From the NCBI GenBank assembly GCA_026027325.1, contig JAMSLZ010000002.1, positions 62,001-126,000 on the forward strand: a stretch of DNA of 64,000 bases, read 5' to 3'. Positions 54,138-64,000 of this stretch are shown one piece after another (position 1 is the stretch's first letter; each line of letters starts with the position of its first letter). Origin of the DNA: Actinomucor elegans (taxonomy: Eukaryota; Mucoromycota; Mucoromycetes; Mucorales; Mucoraceae). The notes below the pieces were generated by a model. That model saw nothing but the letters and a program-made list of their open reading frames with translations. It was not told the DNA's origin and did not search any database. The translations under genes were made by a program, and so were the position numbers.

Positions 54138-57100
54138 AACTTACTCCAAGGTATGAAGGTTACATTCACCTTCTTCGTCTTCTGCACAACAAAAGCTTTG
54201 AGAACAAACAAAGGTACCGCAAAACAAACACAGTGCGGGGTCACTAGGTACAGTGCCACATTTTTGGCAGACACGTTTCATACTTTCATCAAACAAACGG
54301 TCCAATCTTTTGGGTAGTGCTACGAGGAAGATAGGAGTCGGCAGATTGAGCGAGATATGAATCAATCGATTTGCTGACATGCAAGTTAATGCGCCTTCTT
54401 CCACTTGAATACGACGTTCGGATTCTCTCACATGTTGTGAGCACCAGTAATGCAAGAGTGACTCTGTCATGGGCGTTGGCTGTAAGAAATCAGCAAAACT
54501 AGGTAGATGCAATATGTTCAAGAGACGTTCAAACTCGTCTGCAGCCATCTCGTCCACTTGAGAAGCAGAGCTAGGGACAATCAAACCAAATCGAACAATC
54601 ATCAGGATCAAAGTGCGACGCAAGAAGGGCAATACAAAGAACTTGAGTAAAGCACAGAACGATGCCTCGCTCTCAAACCTTTGGAAAGCATGTTGCGCTT
54701 CTGCTGATGTGAAACGTAATTTGCTCATTAATGAAAAGGCAAACGATTTGGCAGCAGCAATATTGTGTGAAGATTCACTAGGCGCTGTTTGATGTATATC
54801 TTGTTCAGCCTCGCGTGATAGACGATCTTGCAGTAAGCCGACTGCCGCTTTGGCAAATTCAGCCAAGAGCAAGGTGCGTACAAAGGGGAATATATCAGTT
54901 TGTGTCATAGGAATCAAATGAAGAGATAATTCGGTAAGAATCATAAATGGGTCATCTTGTAATATAGGCGCATTATCATACAAAACGATCTTTTGTGAAG
55001 GCCCAGCAGGCAAATTCACTACATCATCTACCGTGATCTCGAACATTTGGCGCATACGGCCCAAAGAAAACATACTGACACGTGCCATAGAAATACTTGT
55101 AGCCGAAGTAGACTTGTTACTATCGGTTCCAGCGCCAGGGCACATCAAGGTGGTATAAGCCATCACAGTATCACTAAAGATACGAAGTAGCATTTGAGTT
55201 TGAGGTGGTATCTGGTCAAATAAAGTGTTGGTGGTTCTATGTTCTTGAGCAACTGAAGATCGACTAGCACCGCGGGATGCTATTTCTACACCAGCGATTG
55301 TATAGCCCATAATGCCCCATAACATGTCTACATTTTCAGCCGCAGTGGACATTTCGCGTTCATTTTCATCAGTACAGATTTCTTGATATATAATACCAAG
55401 GACATCCAAGAGACGTTGATAAGACTTCTTGATAAATGGAGCGCTTACCATAGCAGTGCTATGCAGAGTATCATTTTCAAACGGTCCAAGTTGACCATCG
55501 GGGAGTGGAAGCGAATCTGGATTAAGAGCGCTTTGCATTAACATGGCTTCTACATCGCGTTCAGCTTCATCATCTTCGACATTGACATTCATCATATCGC
55601 CATCTTGAGGGGCTTGGGCCGGAGTTTCAGTTAAAGCAGCAGGTTGAATTGGATCCAAACCAGGAATAATATTGTTATTATCTAATGGAGTAGGAAGAGG
55701 AAGGCGAGCTGCGAGTCCAAACGCAGCCCAATCACGACCTGCACCAGCATTCATCGTGGCAGCAGTACCTCCAACGGCAGCAGTTGGATTTGCAGCTCCA
55801 GGGGCGCCCATCAGAGGCAAATTAGGTAATAAATGGGCCATCACATCCTTCATACGACTGGTTGAAGATGGTTCTCTACCTGTGGGTTTTTTCATTTGTG
55901 CATGGCGAGAAGAAGCTACAATAGTATGTTTCAGTTTGTTGGCAATATGAATCACACCTGTCTTGTAGAAATTAGCATAGTCGGCTTCGCGCGCTTTAGC
56001 AAGGACACCAGGGAATGATTCTCTTTTGCCTTTCCAAAATACGGGCAATAGAGCATTGCCAAGAGATTTACAAAGAGGACACATGAATTCCTTTCGAGAT
56101 CTATTTTCTGGATGATTACGTGTCAATTGAGAAGAGTGTCGAGAGTCGATGGAAGTACAATAAACTTCAAAGCATTTGATATGCATCAAATGGCCACAAG
56201 AAGAAGCATAGAGACCCGTTTTGTGAAGCTGAGCAGGGAAACCAGGTACACTTTCAGCATCATCAGGCAAACACTGTCTATCTTGCCAGTCAACATCGAG
56301 ATTGGGCCCCATATTATATATATCATTGAATAGCGAACTATCGTCCATAGGTGTTTCACGCATAATGTTTGACGTTTGAATCAAACCCAACAAACCGTAA
56401 GGCAAAGAGCGGTCATTTACATCTTCTTGACAAACAATACAGGTACCAGTTGGATAAGCACAGAATTGATGGAGGCTCTCAGAGTTTATACTGTCATTGC
56501 TACCGCCTTCATTAGCATGAGAGCCAGAAAATGTATCAGGTGCGTCCACAAAAGCATCGTCTTCTTCATCATCGTAAAGATACTCGTTCTTTTCCATGAA
56601 TTGAGATTGCGCTTGAGCAAACTGAGCCATAATTTTTAGTTGACGTTCTTTGGCCGCCAATTTCTTCTTTTCAACTTCTGATAATTCAGTTACACCACCA
56701 TTGCCTTCGTCTTGCTTCTTCTGAGCATTTCTTTGCATGCGTGCGTTATATTCATAGCGCCACTTTTTGACAAGGTCACGCGTGTTATCAACACCCTTTA
56801 CCTCGAGCTGTTCAAAGATCCAATTGAAACGACTCAACACCTCAACATATTGTTCTTCTTCGTAGAGAATTGTCATGACATCAAACAAAGATAAACGTCT
56901 TGTTTTGCCAGATTCATTGTTACCTGAAGAAGGTGGCATTTCTAGAGTAAAGTATAAGCTGCAGACATAATCGTAGAATTTTCCTTGGCCGTAATTTGAT
57001 ACATCTTCAGAATTTTCATCAGTAAGCGCTAACAGAATCAAATACATAATTTGATCCAAGATGGTATCACTTTTGTGGTTATCACCAGCAAATGTATTCC

Positions 57101-60100
57101 AAAGAGCGCTTGTCAGCATACGTACAAACACGGTGGATTGCAAGAAAGAGCCCAAATGACGGAAAGGACCGGGAGCAATAGGCACGTTCTTGGGCAAAAT
57201 GAAAAAGTCTTGTTCCTTTTCGTTAGGATTGGCCTTCTTCCATCTCGCTTTCAGAATGGATTCAGCTTCTTCCCGGTTATTACGACTGAAATGCCAAAAG
57301 TATGTGTCTACACTAGCAAAGTATTCATCCTTGAGTTCATAGCTACCGTGGTCATTGACGCCGTCAGGGCTCTTGAAATGAGCAACTTCAGCCAAGATAC
57401 GATCAAATTCGGGATGCTCAGTGATACGCTCAGGAATGCGTTTTGTTAGATCAGAATAAGCAGAGGAACTCAAACACAGATTGTGAATGATTTCACGACG
57501 AATCTTATCCAAGATGGACATACCAGAGACATTGGCTCTTTCGCAAGCAATGACGATTAACAAGTTGAGTATCTCTTCTACCATAAAGATAGTTTGGGAC
57601 GCATCATAATAGTCGTGTGTCTTTTTACCCAAAAACCAATCAACGAGGTCAAATCGATCAAGCAGCGTAGTCAAGAAACGATTGGGTGGCAAGGTAACAA
57701 AACCTAATTGCAGCAAAAACACATCGGCATCATAGGTATTTTCGCGTAAAGAGATGTCACGATAATGATGAGCCTAATGAAACATAATCCGTTAATAAAT
57801 GAATAGCATTTTTTGGCAGCTAAATATATATACATATATATATATTTTACCTGATTCCTAATACCATAACCATTACGGACCCATACACCAGCTCTGATTT
57901 GAGAAGAAAAGACAATCGTACGTACAGGGAAATCAAGAATACGTAACAGAGTATCCGATGGGTCATTATTATTAGTAAACAGGGTGATCACTTGCTTGAA
58001 TCCGCCATCCCAACCAGCTTGACGTAAGGCATTATCATCCAGTAGATATGCATACTCCAACAAACCAGAAAGTAACCAATGTAAAGGATGATGGAAAGAC
58101 ACAGGCTGTGTAGCTACATTATACTCGATAACTTCATAGGACTCATTATCATCCAAATCGACGGTATGGAAAACTTGCTCGCAAGCACCGTAGATCTTAG
58201 GTGCCGGAGGCTGTACCGTGCCTGAAAGTGAATTAACGCGTTTCTCTTGTTCAGCAGCCTCCTCTTCTTCATTCTTCTTGCCCCATTCTTCGATCTTCTT
58301 CAGGATGCGAGAGACTGCGCGTACAATTGTAGTAACCGCAACAAGTTTATCATCAGCCGTATTGTTGGGTAACATGGAGAAGCAATCCGAGAACTGACGG
58401 CAGCACTTGGCAATCTGCAGTGTCACGTTAAAGGCATTGACCCATATTTCAGATTCATATTCAACGTGGGTATCCTTTTGGCAGACTTGAGCGTTCATAC
58501 CTTGAAAGAGACTGATGAGATCCAAATATTGACGAAGATAAAGAGGATCTTGAGCGAGTACGCTTTTGATCATATCGACATTCATGATATAACGCAAGTC
58601 GTGAAAGGCGTTAAAATAACGGCGGGTACGAAAAGCACGCGATTCACAATTGATACGAGAAGAGTACTTTGAGCGTTCAGAAGGTAATAGGAGATAAAGA
58701 CGGTCGGTCAAAAAGAAGGCAGTCAGAGTAGAGCAAATCAAACCAAAGAAATAGTAATTGTGTACAAGCAAATCGGACACAGTAGGTACAGTAAGTAACT
58801 GCACAGAAAATAGTATAATTGAATTTTCTGGTTCGCGATCTCGCAGTAAAAAGGATTCAGCTAGGCGAGCATAGTTTCTGGCAAGTCTTTTACCGAGAAT
58901 CTTTTTAAAACGAGGACTGGATGCAAGTGAAGCAATGTAAAGCTCACGTAAAGAGATACGCACTTCTTTCCATAACTTGAGATCATAGAGCATAAAATAA
59001 TCCAAGCGTAACTTTTCTTCAAACTCTTTCTGCATACTCATTGCAGAGAAAGCGGTATCCTTTTCATCTAGACTATTATCGGTGACAGGTTTTTTACCCA
59101 ATGCAGTACTTCTACAAAGTGCTTCGCCAAATTCGACTTCTTGATTGCGCAAATGTTGATATTCTCGAACCATAGCTGCTGGATCCCATTCAATACTAGC
59201 TACATCACACTGATTTCGGTATATGATTGGGCTGGTGGATGAAAACGATTCTGGGCTGTCTTTTGTAGCAGTGTTTGCTTCTCGATCAAACATTTCAACA
59301 TCTTCTGTCGCATTATTTGGTCTACTGGTACTACTTGACATGGCCAAATCATCTTTCATTTCATATTCACTGTCTTCATCACCGTCTTCATGAGCAAGAT
59401 TAGTTGTACGTGATCCAGAGGTCAAGAGAGCTAAAGGTAATCGAAGTTCCCATTCAGCGCATAGTTCCTCACACAAAATGTTTCGAATCACAGCATCGCC
59501 GTTCTCGATATCAGTAAAGAATCGCTCTCTGCCGTTGACCAATTCGTTTAACCAATCCACTAGTAATCCACATACTTGTTCTCGAAAAGTTTCTTTAGCA
59601 GGTCGAATAGTAACACCTAGATTAATGGCTGATAAAGGCGCAGCAATCTTGCGCAGTTCAGTGATATCCTTTGATACTGCAATAATTTCTCGGCCATGAA
59701 CATGAATCACGTCTACGATTTGCTTTGCCTTTTCCCAATCCCAGCCAGTGGCTGTCATGATGGATTCCAACACATGAGAGAAAGCATGCGCTTCATCATT
59801 CCAAGCTATACAAGCATACAGCTCACCATCTGCTGCTGCTTCTTCTGCTTTTACGTGTAAACATTTATCTTCTTTCTTGAAATCGCCATTTTCTTTATCC
59901 ATGTCAACGTCTTCTTCCATTGATATTAACTGTTCTACATTATCCATAGGTGTATCATCTGCTTGCCGTTGCTCTTGTAACTGTGATGGAATGCCCATTC
60001 TGCTCAAGATTGTACGCTGTTCTTGATTCTCTCGAACGAGTTCCTCTGTGGATGAATTTAAAGCTACTTCCTCAGGTGCTAAAGCAAACGTATCCAGTAA

Positions 60101-60843
60101 AAAGTTCAGAACTGATGCTATTGTGCTTCTTATTGCGTTCACCAGTTGAGGATCAAGTGGTAGTCTTTCTAGGCCAGGCTCATTCTTAAAACGATTGGTA
60201 TCTTGCTGGTCTTCGCTGGTATGAATTTGACACTGTAAAGGCACTTTCCATGCTTCTTCATCTCCACAATCGCAACAGCCACCAGATCCAGGGCTAACAG
60301 AAAACAGAATATCGTGTCCATCATGATTGGTCGCATGAAAACATCTCGAACAAAACACACAGGTATCATCTAGTCCACAGTTTCTATTAAAGAGACAATG
60401 AGACACTCGTAGACTTCTAGTCGAGCTCATGTATCTTACCTGCATCGGTATACTGGCTCACCTTTTCTAAACACATGCCCACATTGTCTTCCTTTTTGAC
60501 TAGACACGTCTTGTTTAGGTAGTATACCATTAGTGTGCCATACAGAAGGATCAGTGACAATATTTTGTTCTTTTCCGTCGTGGCGATGCGTTTGGGCAGC
60601 CAATGACTCTTCCAAGTCCTGTCTTGAGTTGAAAAAGTATTGATTCATTAAATGTTCATTGTTCATCCATAGTGATTCATAACATCGTGACAAGATGGCT
60701 TGTTTAGCCGACTCATCAAAGTGGCAGTTGAATAATAAAGGCGATTGCCACAGGTAGTCTGATAGAGCAGTGTCGGTTGGTTTATTATTGTCCATTGTGG
60801 TTGACTTGATTCGACAACTAAAAGAAGAGCTCTCTAAAGTCAT
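53733..60843 (-). CDS. UBR1: E3 ubiquitin ligase Ubr1 (N-recognin), five exons, 2276 aa
   Basis: Exons 60440-60843, 57851-60383, 54145-57773, 53931-54059 and 53733-53868 (2277 codons). The UBR box spans intron 1: GRQCGHVFRKGEPVYRCR joins NCGLDDTCVFCSRCF, then GGCCDCGDEEAWKVPLQC, the zinc site that binds basic N-termini. A ClpS-like domain near residue 320 (LYACIAWNDEAHAFSHVLES) binds bulky N-termini. RING-H2 near 1420 (CIVCQEDVND, CGHLMHIKCFEVYC, FMCPLCK). The C-terminal cap has KRVCQKCGTVPSDPALCLFC and GRPQYLNLKRYSEIRKLWLQ. Acts with Rad6-type E2 in the N-degron pathway. Long acidic and low-complexity inserts make it longer than the roughly 1,950 aa of yeast Ubr1. Intron 3 contains about 28 T/A in a row next to its donor. 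Confidence 0.95.
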
Positions 60844-62925
60844 CTGTCTATATGGAAAAGTTTATATCTACCAGTAAGTGATTCGAGTGTAATTTTACTA
60901 TAGTCGGACGTCACCCCAACGCTGATATGCTCGTGTTTTAAGAGGGCGGTTAAATCCAGTTTAGTAAGGCATACCTTGCGATTTTCTCAATTTTTCGGCG
61001 TGTTCTTTGTGATATAAACAACCTTATTAATATATAAATCACAACAACAACAACAAACCTTTCTAATACATACTATGATTTTATTGGTCTTATTTCGTAT
61101 AAAAAGCTTAAAGCCACTACAGAAAAACTAAGATTATATAACCAAATCTAACTCGATGTTTTCTGGACACTTTGTTAATGAACCACATTATTTTTTAACG
61201 TCATTCTATGTACATCAATAACCCCCACGAGTGTTATTAAGCTATTGCTTATTAACTTATTTGTTTGCATTCAACAAGATCCATAAGGAAGCTACTTCGA
61301 TTATCGGGGTTAGCTTCCAGGTTTTAATGTCCAATGAAACGTTTGCATGAATTATGGAGTATGAATTGGAAGAGGCTATCGTTTGGTCTCCGTTAGCCCA
61401 TCAAGAATAAGCTGTATCTAGAAAATAACTTTGGTTCATCTAAGGATATTTTGACAAAATACTTTGCTATCGATCATTGCAAAGTGAGGTATTCAACCTC
61501 TACGAAGAGAAAAATAGTTGAAAAGAGGTAAATTAAGAGCCGCAAATAAACGAACAAAGTATACAGCACGTTTCCATATGTTCAATCCTTTTAGATTTGG
61601 CAATATAAAAATGCTATCATCTTTGAAGCGACATCTACGGTCATATGAAATAGTACTGTAAAGTTATTGTTATAAAGTGAATAATCAAATGACGGTACAG
61701 AGATGAGATATAATAATTCTACCATTCATAGACAAATCTCGATCAGCAAGCGCCAAAGAACCAGAAGTGAATTCAATTATTCTTGTTTTTAAGCCTTCAG
61801 TATCACTAAGCTTATTTCGATTCACGGATCTTTTTAGCACAGATCAAGATTGCTCATGCAAAGAATTGTTATTGACCAATAAATATCTTTAGAGCCTTTT
61901 ATGGATGATTTTATTGTTTTAAAGTAGAATAAAGCTCTCAAGATGTCTTCAATCCGGTATTCTTTATATATTTTCTATTCTATTTGATTATTTCTAACTT
62001 TGTTTGCTATTGTTATTGTCATTGTTGCTGTTATTATGTGCTTAGTTTAGGTTTCACACAGGATATAGAATAGGCAACTGTTTTTATATCTGCGTAGGTA
62101 ATATGTTTATATTTACCATAGCTCGATTGGATTGAGTACAGGTGAATAAGGTGGAAGGTGTGCACATTTCTAACTTCTACCAGTGGCTATTTTCTCAATT
62201 CCTTGGGGGTGTGATTACAGGCATATTGGCCATAGTAATGTAGAGCTCTTTCATTTCTGGAAATCTATCATAGTTTTGTGCACAAACTTCATATAGTGGC
62301 CTGTGACAATATCTTTAGAAGATAATTCTTTTTTTTAGACTCTCTCTATTTTCCTTTATGAGCGTTATTTTGTTAGGAATTAATGGCTCAGTATCTTCTC
62401 CCTGATCTATTGCTTCATTTACACTTTAAAGGTTTTATAACCATTTTCATAGAAAACACTAAATATATTTGCGCTGTTTAAAAGGTGAGCTTTAAGAAGT
62501 GAGCCAACTACTTTTTGGATTTGATATTATGCGCCATTAGAAAAATAAGAACTGTCAACTGAAGTTTGTAGCCTCCTCCTTCTCTCTCATTTAGCATTGA
62601 GGTACTGTGTTGAAGGCATTGGATTAAAGATAATAAGTTTTTTTTTATTTCAGAGCTGTCTGCTTCAATTTTTATTAGGACTTGAAATGGTGAGATTTAG
62701 AAAAATTCAAACGTTTATTTTCCGAAATCCAATAAAATCACTCAATAATTTTAAACACCTTTAATAAAAGCAATTCACTTCTTGTTTCCCTACAGCCGCA
62801 AGCCCAATAGAACTTCGTGACTTGTTTTTCTTTTTTCGCCGTACCTTCTAGATGTAAAAAAAACATGAATATTTTTTTTCCTAAACCTTTTCCTTTTCCT
62901 TATACTTCATATCAAGAAAACCGTC
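60844..62925. other. divergent intergenic region UBR1/FKBP
   Basis: Apart from a decayed transposase piece at 62116-62303, no gene is seen. A CT-rich stretch (62880-62905) precedes the FKBP start and probably belongs to its promoter or leader. Confidence 0.55.
62116..62303 (-). pseudogene. decayed Tc1/mariner-IS630 transposase fragment (DDE_3)
   Basis: On the minus strand, pieces GHYMKFVHKTM, RFPEMKELYITMANMP and CTPS/HLPPYSPVLNPIELW follow the order of the catalytic domain of IS630-type transposases (second Asp region, then PYSP-LNPIE with the Glu). In-frame stops and shifts show decay; the second catalytic Asp seems replaced by Ala (ITMANMP for ITMDNMP). It is unrelated to the Tc1 elements of the left cluster at the sequence level. 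Confidence 0.7.
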
Positions 62926-64000
62926 ATGAGTGTTCAAGGATTTTTCGGTATTGCTTTATATCCCGGTAAGACATACAGTCAAATTGTGTCTGCACCCTTC
63001 CGTATTGCTATGGTAAGTAGCGAAAAAAAGCTGTCACGTCTCACGAAACTAAATACAGTCATTATAGGCCTCTCTCACTGAAGAAGTCGCCGATAACAAG
63101 CGTACCTCTGTTTCCGTTAATGCTGACAAAAAGGAATTTGTTATCTGTACTTTGATTCCCAACAAGGTACACGTCAAAATGTCAACCTTATTCGAACATT
63201 AACTTACAATTTCTGTCTAGATCGAACAACAAGCTTTAGATCTTACCTTTGTTGAAGGTGAGGAAGTCACTTTCGCTATCCATGGTGGCAATAACGTTGT
63301 TCACTTGACCGGTAACTACGTTTTCAACGACGATGAAGACGAGGAAATGGGATCTCAATCCAACTCAGATGTATCTGACGATGAAGAGTTTGATGAAGAG
63401 GCTTTCCTCAAGTCTCTTCCTCCTGGTATCACTGCCGAAGAAGTACGCGACATGTTGAACCAACAAGGTGATTCCGATGATGAAATCGAAAGCGATGAGG
63501 AGATTATCTCTGCTGAAGAAGTTGAGGAAGACGAATCTGAGGAAGAGGAATCCGAAGAAGAGAAGCCTGTTGCCGCTACCAAGAAGCGCGCTGCTGAAGT
63601 TACCAAGGAACAACCTGCCAAGAAGCAAAAGGCTGCTCCTGCTGAAAAGAAGGAAGAGCCCAAGAAGAAGGAAGAGCCTAAGAAGAAGGAAGAGCCTAAG
63701 AAGAAGGAAGAATCCAAGAAGAAGGAGGAGCCTAAGAAAAAGGAAGAACCTAAGAAGAAGGAAGAACCCAAGAAGAAGGAAGAACCCAAGAACAAGATTA
63801 CCAAGCTTCCTAACGGTCTTATTATCGAAGATGTCAAGATTGGTGAAGGTGTCTCTTGTAAATCTGGCCAAAGAGTTGGTATGCGTTACATTGGCAAGCT
63901 TACCAATGGTAAGGTTTTCGACAAGAATGTCTCTGGCAAGCCTTTCTCTTTCCTCTTGGGCCGTGGTGAGGTTATCAAGGGTTGGGATATCGGTGTTGCT
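62926..64000 (+). CDS. FPR4: nucleolar FKBP-type peptidyl-prolyl isomerase (Fpr3/Fpr4-like), partial at window end
   Basis: Exons 62926-63012, 63068-63166 and from 63221 past the window edge. The N-terminal nucleoplasmin-like domain ([29 protein letters not shown]) is followed by an acidic stretch ([28 protein letters not shown]) and a tandem KKKEEP repeat (about eight units, 63650-63790). The FKBP domain begins at about 63790 ([53 protein letters not shown]). Yeast Fpr3/Fpr4 act as histone chaperones and proline isomerases in the nucleolus. The rest of the catalytic domain lies outside the window. Confidence 0.92.

Noticed and set aside
60384..60439. Reading through UBR1 intron 1 (MQVRYMSSTRS... 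start)
   Set aside because: The UBR box pattern needs YRCR joined to NCGLDDTC; the 56-bp GT-AG intron gives exactly that.
1..64000. CRISPR array, bacterial operon or prophage
   Set aside because: Spliced eukaryotic genes throughout; no regularly spaced short direct repeats with unique spacers.

Overview
The window is genomic DNA of a filamentous fungus, most likely a zygomycete of the Mucoromycota (Mucorales-like). The host genes are eukaryotic, with short GT-AG introns of about 45-90 bp. They encode typical fungal proteins (Cho2, Ubr1, Rgp1, mitofissin Atg44, an Fpr3/4-type FKBP, a GH18 chitinase). Intergenic DNA is AT-rich. The assignment to Mucoromycota is inference; I cannot name a species.

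Positions 1-26,757 are a transposable-element cluster with readable insertion order. From the left: (i) an extremely AT-rich DNA transposon encoding a Harbinger/IS5-like DDE transposase with a C-terminal chromodomain, next to a Ty3/gypsy chromovirus pol that also ends in a chromodomain; (ii) a broken Merlin copy; (iii) a nest in which Tc1-A holds Tc1-B, Tc1-B holds a Merlin element and an AT-rich MITE-like element, and the Merlin holds two solo LTRs of different families, most layers keeping their target-site duplications; (iv) a gypsy protease remnant with another solo LTR; (v) a 7.38-kb CACTA/Plavaka-type element with perfect 20-bp TIRs, a six-exon Tnp2 transposase and a divergent three-exon second gene; (vi) a second, nearly identical chromovirus 3' half; (vii) a tyrosine-recombinase (DIRS-like) remnant with complex inverted repeats; (viii) a second, diverged copy of the DDE-chromodomain transposase; (ix) truncated LTRs.

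Positions 26,758-64,000 are ordinary gene space with 11 host genes: an SMP/PH lipid-transfer protein (+), threonine aldolase GLY1 (-), mitofissin ATG44 (+), an ABC1/UbiB-like mitochondrial kinase (-), a GH18 chitinase (+), a METTL21-like methyltransferase (-), a class I SAM methyltransferase (+), RGP1 (+), CHO2 (+), UBR1 (-) and an Fpr3/4-type nucleolar FKBP (+, runs off the end). Several act on membranes: lipid transfer at ER contacts, phosphatidylcholine synthesis, Golgi Rab activation, mitochondrial fission. I see no sign that they form a cluster.

The most interesting signal is the pair of chromodomain-tailed DDE DNA transposases. They sit beside chromodomain-bearing retrotransposons in the same nested cluster. 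This suggests that unrelated elements here converged on the same chromatin-reading module.
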